Origin: Cryptomeria japonica
Lineage: Eukaryota > Streptophyta > Pinopsida > Cupressales > Cupressaceae
Assembly: GCF_030272615.1 (NCBI RefSeq)
Contig: NC_081415.1
Coordinates: 606,369,137 to 606,433,136 of the forward strand
Length of the DNA stretch: 64,000 nucleotides
Direction: 5' to 3'
Shown: piece by piece, positions 1 to 12,968 of the stretch
Layout of the letters: every line of letters begins with the position of its first letter
How positions within the stretch are numbered: the stretch's first letter is position 1
Position numbers and translations under genes: made by a program
Notes under the pieces: generated by a model
What the model saw: only the letters and a program-made list of their open reading frames with translations
Database searches by the model: none
What the model was told of the DNA's origin: nothing

Positions 1-1149
1 GTAACAGTGAATCAGAATGACCAAAATCATGTCAAGGACACCACATTTTTGCATAGTCATTTTTAGGACTATCACCATCTATGCCCTTGCATTAATACTA
101 TGGCACTGTTCGATCAAATAACGAGTAGGTCTCTACAAAGGTTTCTAGTCAGAATCTAGGGTTACCAGGACCCTACGAGTGCCAAGCCAACCTTACTTAG
201 ATTATGAATCTCTTTTTAGATTGACAAGAACAACATAAGCTAATACCAGTGGGGTTACAACTTTAGTTTCACCCTTTTTTATATAGCGGACCGAATTACA
301 ATGCTTATAAAGGATGGTTGATCATTGCATTTGATCAACCATCACTAATAAATAATTTATCTCTTTCAATCAGCAGAGTGTTTTCAAAAATATAAACAAA
401 TTTGTCATTATAATTTAATGAATTACATTCTTAAAGCAACAATTCTAATCAATGTTGGAGAAGCAATTCAGTGATCTTCAACCATCATCAACGGATTTTC
501 CATTTGGACAACAATCTCATCCATTAACGAAGAGCAGTGATCTTCTTCATAAAAAATACTATTTTTCCTCCTTGGCAATGAATTCCTCTAGTTGAGTAGA
601 CAAATCTTCATCATCAATAGCAATTATCTACCACATAAAAATGATTTTGATTTACACCTAAAACAAATTTCAGCAAATTTCATTCAATCAATGAACCTCC
701 CATACATCAACAAGGTTGACACGGTGACACGACGATTATTAAACCAAATTTTCCAAAATTGAAAGACATTTTAAATAATCATTAACAAGTCTGAATTTGT
801 CATTTTTATCATTCATTATCAAGAATCAAGTCCGATTTTGTGTTAATACAGTCACAAATCAATGTTTTGAAGGTTTGTTTCAGTTATAAGGTTCCTTTCA
901 ATAATTTATTGTCAAACCCTTGAATTGTTGATTCATATGTTCTTATGAAAATTTATTCCAATGTTGTGATCATTTTTCAAGCAAAATCTGATTTTTCAAA
1001 GGTTGTGGTTTTAGAATTGTAGCCTAGGGTTTAGAAATTTGTTCAGGTTTTAGTGAATTTCCATCTTTAAAGAGAAAATTCTATCCTAATTCATGACTTT
1101 CCAACCTTATATGCATCAATGTCTTATTGAAACCCCAACTTAGGTAATT
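1..1149. other. No gene recognised
   Basis: AT-rich sequence without a sustained reading frame, LTR ends, primer site or tandem repeat that I can recognise. It lies upstream of the decayed gene-like repeat and may be its leader or older intergenic repeat. Confidence 0.5.
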
Positions 1150-2203
1150 CTCACAAGTAGAGCATGTCAACCCCGAGATCATGAGCAATCCCAAGGCAAA
1201 TCCTCATCAAGGAGTACTCAAAGGCGGTGGTACCTGATTCAAGGATCACACCATTATGGGCTAATGTTGGAGATGCCAAATTAAAGGCCGAATCAACATG
1301 AGGAAGTTTCAAGGTCTCCTCTATACAAGCAAACCTTCCAAAGTATCAAAGAAGATGATTGAGAGTAGAATTGTGCAAGCAACATGCTTCCCTCCAGCTA
1401 TCCAATGCAATGAACTAATAGTTGAGTGTGCCAAACACTATGATGCCGGCACAAGAACAATAGTGGTACCTGATGGAAAGGTCCTTGCCTTTCTATTTGA
1501 AGCAACCATCAACGAGGCATTCAACATACCTGATCATAAGGGAATGGTATACGAGAATAAGGAAGGATCACATACAATCTTTGATGATGACCCCATCAAA
1601 TGATTGGCATCATCAGCAAGTACTGGATGTTAAAAGCCATGCCCAACATCTCCAAGATACTCAAAAAGATTCACCAAATTGACTTCAAGGACGAGTTTAG
1701 TGACTTGATCACCTTGCTCAACTGAATCATGGGAAGCTCTCTAGCCTCTCAATTTGAGAATTGGATGTTATACTATATGGGGGAAATGACAACCAATGGA
1801 GAAAAGATCAATTGGGTAAGAATCATAAGAAATAACATCGACCTACAGTTGAAGAGACTCGAGCACACTAAATAGTTCTACATGAGTTCCTACATCATCT
1901 ACTCACTTGCGAGAGCTTATGAATATAAGGGTCTGACATTCAAAGGCCCAATTGAAAATAGAGTAGGAGAGATGAGGGTGTGTGAATCCTATACACAATT
2001 GCATTTCCATAGCAAGGCACACTTAAGGAGGGTGAACAATGCTTTCACCATGCATATAACAAGAACATTGCAAGGTGGCATCCATCAGAGGCTATTCCCA
2101 TAGGCGAAAGAGTTAGTAAATAAGGACGGTTCTTGATTCATTCAATACCCCAAGTTTACCTATATAATAGTTCAGGGATGTTGTTGTCCACCATACATAC
2201 TAT
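1150..2203 (+). pseudogene. Decayed gene-like repeat of unknown function, 5' part
   Basis: I do not recognise the family. Coding character is visible in pieces: a stretch at about 1196-1290 (reading ILIKEYSKAVVPDSR), an open stretch at 1298-1603 in another frame (with VVPDGKVLAFLFEATINEAF), and an open stretch at 1882-2103. At least one frameshift and several stops separate them. The frame at 1882 continues through two stops to the solo LTR at 2204, and coding character resumes beyond it, so both parts probably belong to one ancestral gene. The layout suits the variable gag-like gene of a non-autonomous plant retroelement, but no zinc knuckle, protease or polymerase motif is seen. A family search is needed to name it. 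Confidence 0.45.
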
Positions 2204-3681
2204 TGTTGGCATGATTAGCATAACTGATGCAGATGAAAAATGATGACTGAACTGGTAAAGGACTGTTTGTGATGACATTGTGATGAAGAGATTGAGATTG
2301 CATGTTTGGATGACTTTGATCAGTTATTTGTGTTGTCTTTGATGGAAATTGATGTTTACTATATTTTATTTTGTCATCTAAGTCTTTTTGGTCTACCGGA
2401 AATGCATTACTGATATTGAGGACAATGAAGTGGGGATTAGGACCTTAACCGGTAAACGAGAAAATGTTTTGATTAGATATGGTGATTGGTGATGATTGAA
2501 GTTTTGTGGTTTGGAATGTGAGTTTGTATCATTGTAATATGTATCTGATCAGAACGGCATCATGTTTTAGTTATCAGAAATCATGTTTATGATTTCTGTT
2601 GTATTTTTGCTAGGGTTTAAGAAGGGTTTAAGGACCGGTAAAAAATTCTCTTAACCGGTAATGATTTTTGGTTTGGTGGTGATCTACATCAAGTTCAAAT
2701 GTTGGTGATGGCGTGGCACAAACCACATGAAGTGTTTGAATTATTTTTTGGCGCGTTTGGAGAGCGAATTTCTTGGGAATATGCAAAGTGCTTAGTGGAG
2801 TGTTCTAAGGGATTGACTTTGTATCAAATCGAGATGTGATGATCATTCAACGGTTGCAATTGATTGAAATGATCCATATGATGATCAATGATGATCTATG
2901 TTGTAAGTCTTAGGGTTTTTTAATCGAGAAAGTTGAAAAGGTTATTTAGGTCGATAGAGTTGTTGTTTGCTATGTTGGTGGTTTTGAGAAGAGTGGAAGT
3001 TGAACCAGAGTATGAGATCTACTAGAGAGTAGCAGATTTGGAGCAAGAATTGGATCTAATCAAGCAAGTAGTTAAGTGTTGTACCCAGATCATTTATTGT
3101 TGTTCTCTACAAATTACAACAGCAAAATCCCTTAGCCAGGTAGGTCTCAACAAGTCTTTCATTGTAAATCCCTTAACTGGGTAGCTCAACATCTGAGTGT
3201 TAAATCCTCTTGCAAGGTTGATCCTAATAGGTCAAAGCTCCTAACAGGGCTCATCATCTAAATCCATTAACCAGGTGACTCCTAATAGGGTTTTCTCCTA
3301 ATAGGGCATCTTTGTAAGCTTCTAGCCAGGCTAAGCTCCTAATAGGGTGCATTCCGAAAGAGTGCACAATTTTTGTGGGTACCAATTCCCACTGTGGTTT
3401 TTCCCTATTTGGGTTTCCACATGAAAAACATGGTGTCCATATGGTGAATGTTTTTATGTGTTGTTATATTTTACTTTTAGTTTATGCATGTTGATGTACA
3501 CTTAATGAGTAGTTCTGATAAGCTGCTTTAATAGTTGATTATCAGTGATTACCAGTAATGGTAAAGAGTTTATTATTGGTTTATGATTGATTTGGTGAGG
3601 TTTTATAAGTTCAAGTTTTAAATTTGAAATTGTTGTTAATACTGATTCACCCCCTCTCAATATTAACTAGATCCTCTAACA
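2204..3681 (+). mobile_element. Solo LTR, probably Copia
   Basis: The segment opens with TGTTGGCA, the same first bases as the complete solo LTR at 13211 and the LTRs of Copia element A. It ends near CTCTAACA just after a C-rich CCCCCTCTC stretch, matching the end structure of those LTRs. It has the same internal module: repeated AAATCCCTTAACnGGGT-like units at 3129-3345, followed by a U5-like GTGGTTTTTCCC...GGGTTTCCACATG stretch near 3392-3422. It contains no coding domain and interrupts the coding remnant around it. A clean target-site duplication is not visible, so both ends are uncertain by 5-15 bp. Confidence 0.6.
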
Positions 3682-3693
3682 TTAATAACTACC

Positions 3694-5922
3694 ACGTTAT
3701 CCTACCAACAAGATGGTACTATTGGAGCTAGTAAGACAGTCACCTATGACAAGATTCAAAAGAACATGCACAAGACCGAGATCTCTTTTCCCATCTCACT
3801 TGGACAGTCAATGGAAGTGTGTCCATCTCTGCAAGCAATTGAGAAGTTGGAAGAGGAGATGAAATTCTATCCCCTTGGTGAGTATTCTTCCAAAGAAAAC
3901 TTTGATCTATATGGCAACATGAGGAGGATCAATGGTAGCAGACACAAGCACAAACCACATGTATAATATTATATGATGAATGCCAAGGATGATTTTGAGA
4001 TTAGAAAGAGGATGTTCTCCAGACTGCTAATTGATATCATCGGGATGTGTAGAGTGTTCCCCATCCCTGATCAAGCATAGGATGATGCAAAGCGTTTCCA
4101 ACTCACTTATGAATAAGAGAAGGGAAAAGAGATAGAAGTGAACTAGATTGATATTGAAACCACAAACTTGGGAGACCTAATGAATCCTCTTATGTCCTAC
4201 ACATGAAGATGGTTTGATATTCAAACCAATAAGTTGAAGACCCAAAATGCACAGTTAACATTTGATATGATGGGAGATCTAGACTCATCCAACAAAAAAA
4301 CAAAAAGCATGAGCATGATAAAGAATGCCACTCATTCAACTCGGTCCAAAGGTTCCAAGAGGAAAGGAAGTCATAGAGAAAGATCAAGCTCGAAAAGACA
4401 TTTCTCAAGTTCAAGCCATCTTTTCACTAGCACCTCATCCATACATGAAGTTGCAATGAACTAGACAATTGTCAATGAAGGTCAACCACCTAAGGGAATC
4501 ATTGATCGAGGTATGAATGAATCAATGGAATCAACAATACAAGATAATTGAGGTGACAAGGTAGACAAAGGAAAGCAAATTCAAGAACATGATACTCTAG
4601 GAGTACAAGAGCAAGCAAGTAACAAAGCAGCAAAAGATGAATATGTGGAGATAGAAGATGACAATGATGAGACAACTTATCCACCTCAAGTATATCAACA
4701 ACTCAAGGAGGTGCAAGCAAAGAAATAATGATCTAATATCCCAACATGGCTTAGGGAGAGAATGGCTAACAAAGTAAAAGTGGCAGAAGAAGAGCCGATA
4801 GATCATTTGGACAACATCATGAATAGAGTTGGAGAGACGATTGAGAAGAAGAAATCTACCAAGATCTCCAAGATGAAAAGAGATAATACAAGCTCCAAGA
4901 TCATATAGATAGCCACCTTGAAAGTGGGCAAGCCGAAAGATGAAATCATAGCTGATGTTTACAACTTAGAAACAATTGAGTTAGGTCTTTCTAGTACTAA
5001 GCAGGAGATAGAGGACTTGAGCGAATAAAAAAAAACAGTTCAAGCTAGATTAAAGCTTGTGCTAGAAGAGAAGAAGATGGAAAGGGAATTCAATGCTTTG
5101 AACAACTATGTGCAGTAGCTCAGGAACCCAATAAGGAAAATTGATCCTTCATGCATTCCTATATCATTACTCATGTCAGATTCAGATGATAATTTAGAAG
5201 AAATGAGGACCTTCTCTCATGTGTTGAATAGTTGGATACGTATTTCCTTCACCAAAGACAATGCATTCGTGGAAGAGCTAGTGAATATATTTGATAGAGT
5301 TTCAAGTGTTCTTTACAAGACTCCAGTACTCATGGTTGCTTATGATTTTTTCACGTACACCAAATATTTCACCATCCTAAGACTACAAGTATTGATGAAC
5401 ATACCTTGACAACCCTTGGTGAATGCTAGAGTGTTGAAGGAAGGACAATCATATGACTTCCACATGTGGTACAACATACTTAGAATGACTAAGGTTATGT
5501 TTAAATATATCAAGAATGGTTGCACCCAAATTGAAAATGTGACTAGCATGATACATAATAAGATTGTGGCAGCAACTAAAATGATACTTGGAAAGGAGAT
5601 GAAAGAAGTCCACATAGTAGTTGATCAATTGATAGAAAGAGTAAAGTATGTCTTCTTCAAGACAGTTGGATCACCTTCAAAGAGGTAGTTGGAAGACATT
5701 TGGTTATTCATGACACTGGTTGGTAAGACCCAAGACTTGGAGCTAGAGTTGGAGAAGATTTTTTTTACTACCTTGATCGAGTTGGACTTCATGGAAGATT
5801 TGTTGAAAGTCATGCCTAATACTCCAATGGACAAGCTCAACTACATCATGTCCAGATTCATTGAATTTGCTTCAAAGGAAAGAGATAAGGCAAACAAACT
5901 TCTAGATGAAAGTTTGTTATGA
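3694..5922 (+). pseudogene. Decayed gene-like repeat of unknown function, 3' part
   Basis: From about 3766 one reading frame runs to 5920 with no apparent frameshift but 14 internal stops (3964, 4078, 4114, 4144, 4204, 4462, 4549, 4726, 4729, 4906, 5026, 5116, 5407, 5686). Each is TAA, TAG or TGA and so could come from CAA, CAG or CGA by one C-to-T change. The implied protein is hydrophilic and charged, with a Ser/Lys/Arg-rich segment around 4330-4430 and Glu/Lys-rich, coiled-coil-like stretches around 4700-5100. The C-terminal third (5173-5920) is helical in composition. Function is unknown. It is either a captured host-like gene or the coding part of a non-autonomous retroelement, and the LTR-like sequence downstream favours the latter. 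Confidence 0.5.
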
Positions 5923-6036
5923 TCCCATGTGGCATCAGTTTTTCTCATTAGAGGATTCTTCTTTGTAGTTTGTGCTAGAAAGTTGTTACTTTCCTTTGGT
6001 TGATATTTAATATTTTACAATTATTAAGTATTTTGT

Positions 6037-7066
6037 TGTAGCAAACCCTAATCAGGGTTTAGGTGGCATGATCTTTGCCCTTGATTTTAGATCAATCTTG
6101 GTCATTCTTAATGTATACACTTAAAAATGGTCTAAAGATAATTAATTAAATAAGCAATTATTTAATTAATCACCCTTCCTAATTTAATTGAATTTATTAG
6201 GCAGTTTGATTAAATTCTCCCTTTCATCTACTTATTAATAAATCTAAGGATTTATTTAATAGGTTCATTTCATTAGTCCCCTTTGATTAATTAATTCAAA
6301 TTAATTAATCTTCCCCCCTTTTTCAATCAATTCTTATAATCCTCTAATTAATTAAAACAAATCAATTTATGAATTGTTGAGAATTAATTAGTCTTTTACT
6401 ATTATTTGAATTTTTAAATTCAAATTTCCCACATGCCTCCTAACTTCTAACCACCTAACCTAACCATCCCTCTGACCTAGCCCATTCCACCTAACCTTGG
6501 GTTTAACCAACCCTATCCTATCTTGCACATTCTAACCTCCTTATCCTAACCTCATATGGTGTGGATATTTTCTTCTTGAGACACATGGCACTTTGGCCAC
6601 ATGTCTCCTTTCTTGAACACTTGCCTTTTTATGACCAAAGCTCCTTGACACTTGTCACCACAGAGATGACAAGCGTCCCTTCCTCCAACCTCCTCCAATT
6701 TCACCCTTGATATCTTCATACTCAATCTTGGCCATTGATTCCTGCCACCTCACTCCTGGCCTTGGAAATCCTATAAATATCCCCTATTTTAGAGCACAAA
6801 GGATCTCCTCTCATTATCAATTTAGGCATTGTTACTATAGGCATATCATTTGAGCATTATGGTTATAGGCAATTGCATCTTAGATTTAGCTTAATTTGAT
6901 CATTTTCTAGCATAATTGTTGAGTCATGTAGCTTAATCAATCTCTTTTCTAGCTTAATTGCATCATCATCATAGCTTAATCATGCATATCATTAGCTTAA
7001 TTAGTCTCTTGGACCAATCTAGCATAATCAATCTTATCTTTACATTATCATTTCAAATCCTCCATC
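6037..7066 (+). repeat. LTR-like segment hosting Copia A, left part
   Basis: Non-coding sequence starting near TGTAGCAAACCC, with a polypyrimidine-rich middle and a good TATA box (TATAAATA, 6772-6779). It is split by Copia element A and continues at 15962, where AAATCTGAGAGCAAAT occurs; the same 16-mer occurs in the LTRs of the Tat-like element (near 32160 and 41080). It is therefore probably the LTR of a related Gypsy element. The last five bases (CCATC, 7062-7066) are the target duplication of Copia A. The true left end is not certain. Confidence 0.5.
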
Positions 7067-8563
7067 TGTTGGCATATGTGCAGAGTTTGATGACATGATA
7101 GGATTGTATGTTGTCATTGATGTCAATATGTTGAAGTATGAACCGGTATATTGAAGCAAACTGGCAAGAGAACCGGTATGATGGTATGAACCAGTATATG
7201 CAAAAAGGTGAACCAGCATGTTGGAATGTGAATCAGTATATGCAAAGCTTGTATCGGGGTTTCATTTGATATGACTACCAGTTGGTAGTCTCAGCTTCAG
7301 GGTTTTTGGTTGATGCATTCCAAGTCTGTGTGATTCGACCGATGACATCCTGTGATGAGTTAGAATTGAAATGAAGATCAGATCGTGTTACCACGTCAGC
7401 CTTGTGCGCGTGAAGAATCTCCTTAAGGATCTTGCATGAAGAAGATTGATTCTATCTACCTCGGGGTGCAAAATCTTAGTAAACGGTGGAGAGCGCATGA
7501 TGGGTTATCAGCTTCTAGAAGCGATGAAGAACGGACGATGGAGAACGTCTTGATATTTGTTCAAGATTATTTTACCCTATGTAATGTGGTTAAACAATCA
7601 GGATTGGACCGATTGTATTGTTAACCTAGATGCTTAGGGTTTTAGGTTTTTGCCACCGACCTAATTGTTGTCTATAAGGTCGATGATGATTCTCATTTGA
7701 AGTTATTGGCAAATGAATGTGTGTGAAGTGATTCTTTCCAGACTAGAGCAATGAGTAGAAATCTGTAGAGTGTGATTGCAGAAGTAAAGGAACTGAAGTG
7801 GATCTACCTTGGCATTGAGTGTTGTTATCAGATCAGTGTATTACTTGTTGACTTCTAACCATTTCAGCAGTTGGAAAATCCCTTTACCGGGTAGCTTAGA
7901 TAGGATTTTTGTAAATCCTTTAACAGGGTGACTCAAAATCATTGAGTTCTTTAAATCCTCTGACAAGGTAACCTTTAACAGGGTTTTAACCTCTAACCGA
8001 GTATTTAGCCATCCCTTAACCGGGTGATCCCTAGCAGGATCGGTTCCTAGCAAAACCTGTTGTAAAGTCTTTAACCGGACTAGGATCCTAACAGAGGAGA
8101 CTTCAAAAGAGTTCAAGAACAACTTGTGGGTATTCATCCCCACCGTGTTTTTTCCCAACTGGGTTTCCACGTGAAAAATTAGTGTGTTATGTGTGATGCT
8201 TTTTCATGTGATGTTTTAGTGTTTTCTGTTAAGCGGTAAAAGCATGTTGATCCAATGGTCATTATATTTCTGATGTATTACTTCTTTAAGCATATAGGTG
8301 AAGTGGAAATGAGATATTAGGTTTTGTGAAGATCTAAGTGTTACCGGTTTATATTAGGTTTTACGAAGATCTAAGTGTTACCAATTTATGACTCTTATAG
8401 TTACTGTGTTTTACAGGTATTGCCTTGATTTAGATCGGTGATGTTGTTTACCAGTTAGTGCAGTCTTTGCAGTTTAAGTTGTTAAAGAAGTTTTTTTCTA
8501 TACTCATTCACCCCCCCACCTCTCAGTATCTATTGGGTATTTACTATTCATCATTATTCATCA
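7067..8563 (+). repeat. 5' LTR of Copia A
   Basis: 1497 bp, starting TGTTGGCATATG and ending ATTCATCA. Its right end is fixed by the primer site and its left end by the target duplication. It carries a block of degenerate AAATCC-TTAAC-GGGT units (about 7869-8090) and a U5-like GTGGGTATTCATCCCC...GGGTTTCCACGTG stretch (8127-8174). Compared with the 3' LTR it has a local tandem duplication of about 37 bp around GATCTAAGTGTTACC (8328-8395). Confidence 0.92.
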
Positions 8564-8565
8564 AT

Positions 8566-8577
8566 TGGTATCAGAGC
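8566..8577 (+). other. Primer binding site (initiator Met tRNA)
   Basis: TGGTATCAGAGC lies two bases after the LTR end and is the standard complement of the 3' end of plant initiator-Met tRNA used by Copia elements to prime minus-strand DNA. Confidence 0.93.
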
Positions 8578-8634
8578 ATCCTCCGGGTCCTCTGTGTTTT
8601 AAGCTTAACCGTTTGAGGAAAAGATCGTATTCTA

Positions 8635-11600
8635 ATGATGAAGAGGGAAGGTCCTAAGTTCAACAGAGATAACTTTAAGATATGGAAGGACAGAATGAAG
8701 ATATACATTAAAAGCATGGGTGCTTAACACTGGAACTATGTTGAGAATACTTATGTTGTCCCTACCACTACTCTCATCGATGATCAAAGAAGAAAAATTC
8801 AGGAGAATGGGCAAGTCATGGAAGCTCTTATCAACAGTCTATTTGATATTGAGTTTATAGATGTTCAGGATAAAGACAATCCCAAAGATGTATGGGATAC
8901 TCTGGAGTCTATCTATGGCGGTGATGAGCATGTGAAGCAAGCTAAGGAAGAAAGCCTTAGAGGAAAATTTGAAGACATGCGGATGGTTGAAGGAGAGACC
9001 ATTCAACAATATGGCATAAGAATTAAAATTGTTGTTGGAGACATCAAGAGTGCAGGAGGTACAATGGATGATTCCACCATTGTTAGCAAATTTTTGAGAT
9101 CCTTACTACTGGTCTATGCAATAAGGGTTGCCGCTATTCAGGAGTTGAGATCTATTGACAAGACAAAGGTATCCCTAGATTCCATCATTGCTAAGTTGAC
9201 CGCATATGAGCTAAACAGTTATGATGGCAGTGTTCAGAAGACTGATTCAACCTTTAGAGCATCTGCTACACTATCTAGAAAGGGTAAAGAGGTTAGTACC
9301 AGCTGTGAGCCCAGACAAAGCAAAGATATGGATGATGAGGAGATCCTGGTGGAATTTGAATCTCTTCTGGCCAAGAGACTTCCTAAGGGAACTGCAAAAT
9401 ACAGAGGTAAGCTCCCTTTGAAATGTTTTTCTTGCAATAGGATACGACACATTGTTGTCAACTATCCCAACAATGATAATAAGGACAAACTGGAGAAGTT
9501 TAAAAAGTTCAAAGGAGGAAATAGGAGAAACTGTCTTGTTGCAGTCGATGAAGGTGTCACTGATGATGAATCAGAAGATGAAGAAAGCGAAGACATAGTA
9601 TTTGTAACCGTTAAGGAAGATGTGTCAGAAAAGAAGGCTCTTGTCTCCCACTTTGATAATTCTAATGAGTGGATTATTGACAGTGGTTGTTCTCACCACA
9701 TGACTGGTGACCAGAGAAAGTTTATGTCTCTGGAAGAGTATGATGGAGGTGTAGTATGATTTGGTAATGATGCACCATGTATGGTAAAAGGAAAAGGGTC
9801 CATCTCTCTAAATGGAAAAAGCAGTGCTAATAATGTGTATTGGGTAGAAGGTCTCAGGCATAACCTTTTCAGTGTTGCTCAGCTGAATGATAAAGGACTC
9901 ACTCTAGAATTCAAAGATGGAGTGTACAAAATAAAAGGAAAGAGTGGTGAACTGATGGCCATTGGTATGCAGACCAAAGGTAACTTATTTTAGTTAAATA
10001 CAAATATCAATCAATGTCTAATGGCTAAGTTTGATGACAGTTGGATATGGCATAGGAGACTCTGCCATGTAAATTTTGATAATATTGTGAAGGCCAGTAA
10101 GATCAAGGCAGTTAGAGGATTGCCTATGCTGAACAAACCAGAGAATCCTTTGTGTAGAGAATGTCAACTGGGGAAAATGTCTTCCTCAACCTTCAAAGGT
10201 AAATCTTTCACAACAAATAATTTACTTGATCTTGTGCATACTGATTTGTGTGGTCCTATGAAAACTAGGAGTGTTCAGGGAGATAGGTACTCTATGATTC
10301 TTACTGATGATTGCTCAAGAATGATGTGGGTCACATTCTTGAAAGACAAGTTTGAAGCTTTTGGAAAGTTTAAAGCCTTCAGAGCATTAGTTGAAAAGGA
10401 AAGCGGTAAGAGAATCAAATGCCTTAGAACCGACCAAGGAGGTGAGTTCACTTCTAGTGAATTCAATAAGTACTATGAAGAGAATGGCATCAAGAGGCAA
10501 CTGTCTACTCCCCGAACTCCATAGCAGAATGGCCTAGCAGAAAGAAACAATCGAACTGTAGTTGAAGCTATCAGAACGATGCTGATTCAAGGGAAGGTTG
10601 CTCACACTTTTTGGAGAGAAGCGGTGAGCACTGCAATCTACACTATGAACTAGGTACTCATCAAGAAAGGTAAGGACAAAACTCCTTATGAGTATTGGAC
10701 TGGTAAGACTCCAGTAGTAAGCTACTTTAGAGTATTTGGTAGCAAGTGTTATATCAAGAGAAGTGAATACCAGAGCAAGTTTGATGCAAAATGTGATGAG
10801 GGAATATTCCTAAGGTATTCCACCAAGAGTAAAGCTCTCAAATGTTTTAACAATAGGACTCAGAGAATTGTTGAAAGTATCAATGTTAGAATTGATGAGT
10901 CCGCAGAGAAACCTGAGGAAACCGGCAGTGAGCGAGCGGTAGATGAATCGAATGTAACCTTCTGGGAACCGGTTGCAAGACAACCAAGTACAAGTAACAG
11001 TACTCCTACACCAGTAGATGTTGATGAAGATGAGGATGAAGAGGAAAAGCAAGAGGAATCAGTTAACATCATTCCTAGGTATGTAAAGCTACATCATGAT
11101 CCAAAGCAGATCATAGGGGATAAGGATGCAGGAATACTCACAAGAAGAAAGGTCGGAGAGAATTCTTGCATGATTTCTGAATTTGAGCCCAAAACATTTA
11201 AAGAGGCACACAAAGATGAAGACAGGATTAAGGCTATGGAAGAGGAACTTGACCAAATAGAAAAGAATGGTACATGGTTTTCGGTACCTAGGCCTGAGCA
11301 CAAAAATTTTATTGGCCCCAAATGGGTTTTTAGAAACAAGCTGAATAAAGATGGCACAGTGGTAAGAAACAAAGGAAGATTGGTATGTAAGGGATATGCT
11401 TAAGAAGAAGGAGAAGACTATGGAGAAACATTTGCTCCAATAGCTAGATTGGAAGGAGTTCGAATGCTACTTGCATATGCAGGCTTCAAGGGATTCAAAG
11501 TGTATCAGATGGATGTGAAATCTACAATCCTGAATGGAATACTTGAAGAGGAAGTGTATATAGAGCAACCAAATGGGTTTTCCCTATCAGAAGACAATGA

Positions 11601-12720
11601 TATGGTGTGTAGGCTACATAAAGCCTTGTATGGATTGAAGCAAGCACCTAGAGCATGGTATGAACGTTTACACTCCCATCTTGTGAAGATTGGATTTGAA
11701 AGAACAAGTGAAGATAGCAATATCTATCTGAAGTCAGAAGGAGATCAGATTCTGATCTGTGAAGTGTTTGTTGATGACATAATTTTTGGTGGAGATGACA
11801 AGATGAGCCATGCATTTGCAGATGAAATGAAGAAGGAATTCGAGATGTCACTAATCGAAGAGATTAAGTTCTTCATTGGACTACAGATTCAACAAATGAA
11901 AGATGGTATCTTTATCACTCAGTTCAATTATGTCAAAGAGGTGTTGAAGACCTTTGGCATGGAAGACAGCAAACCGATTGGTACATCGATGATGACCAGT
12001 TGTAAATTGTTAAAAGAAGATGACTCAATATTGGTGAATGAGAAGGAATACCGGTCAATGATTGGTAAGTTGCACTATGTAGTACACAGTAGACCGGACA
12101 TTGCACATGCAGTGGGCATTGTTGCATGTTTTTATAAAAGTCCAAGAGAATCCCACTTGGTAGTAGTCAAGCAGATTCTTAGATATCTGAAGGGAACTAT
12201 AGATTATGGAATGTGGTATCCATACAGTAATGATTTCAATCTCAAAGTGTTTACTGATGCCGATTGGGCTGGTAATGTGGACGACCAGAAGAGCACAACC
12301 GATGTTGCATTCTTTCTCGGTGGCAGACTAGTCTCATGGATGAGCAAGAAGCAGAGTTGTATCTCTCAGTCTACAGCAGAAGCAGAATATGTAGCAGCAT
12401 TTATAAACTGCACTTAGACAATTTGGATGAAGCACGTATTAAATGGTTTCAAAGTCCCTGTATCTAAACCGGTGACTATATTTTGTCATAACACAAGTGC
12501 AATTAATATTTCCAAGAATCCGGTACTACATGCTAGAACCAAGCACTTTGAGCTCAAGTATCATTTCTTGAGGGAGAAAGTTCAGAACAAAGAGGTTGTA
12601 TTGAAACATGTTTCCAGTAAAGAGCAGTTAGCAGATATATTCACCAAGCCTCTATCGAAGGCTACATTTACCTATTTAAGAGGTGAATTAGGGGTGTTGC
12701 CCCTTCAAGAGGTGAACTAA
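8635..12720 (+). pseudogene. Copia A gag-pol polyprotein with seven in-frame stops
   Basis: One frame of about 1361 codons from ATG 8635 to TAA 12718-12720, without a frameshift. Order: gag (8635-9400); zinc knuckle near 9424-9465 whose last Cys is Tyr; protease with DSGC (about 9680); GAG-pre-integrase (about 10050); integrase with HTDLCGP, DQGGEF and the E of GLAERNN; RT with DVKSTILNG (about 11510), LYGLKQAPRAWY and VDDI (about 11770); RNase H with TDADWAG (about 12255) and a C-terminal ADIFTKPLS. Stops lie at 8725, 9757, 9991, 10522, 10651, 11401 and 12415. Each sits where the family has, or could have, Gln or Arg, so each fits a C-to-T change. The knuckle loss and the stops make it non-functional. 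Orthology to a named family was not tested. Confidence 0.95.
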
Positions 12721-12968
12721 AGGTATGTGCTCCACATCAGTCAGGTATTGCATTGTCAAATCTTTTCAGGATTGGTGTGTTGAAGGATGCTACTCCTCAG
12801 GGGGAGCAACATAATGGAACATAGATGTTTGTGCCTCCACTTTGGCATTATTGTCAAAGGGGGAGAAGATGTGAAGCAAAGAAGATATCTACAGTATTGA
12901 AGACATATTATATGGAAGAAGATGTAGAGATATCTTTGTGTATTGCCATCAATGCCAAAGGGGGAGAT
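12721..12968 (+). other. Copia A 3' untranslated region with multiple polypurine tracts
   Basis: Between the pol stop and the 3' LTR there are three GGGGGAG tracts: near 12800, near 12858, and AAAGGGGGAGAT directly before the LTR. The last is the polypurine tract used for plus-strand priming. Repeated tracts of this kind are described for Sireviruses. Confidence 0.8.

Noticed and set aside
7841-8170. 109-codon minus-strand open frame, repeated at 15271-15600
   Set aside because: Both lie in the two LTRs of Copia A and repeat only because the LTRs repeat; they arise from the AAATCC-TTAAC-GGGT module.
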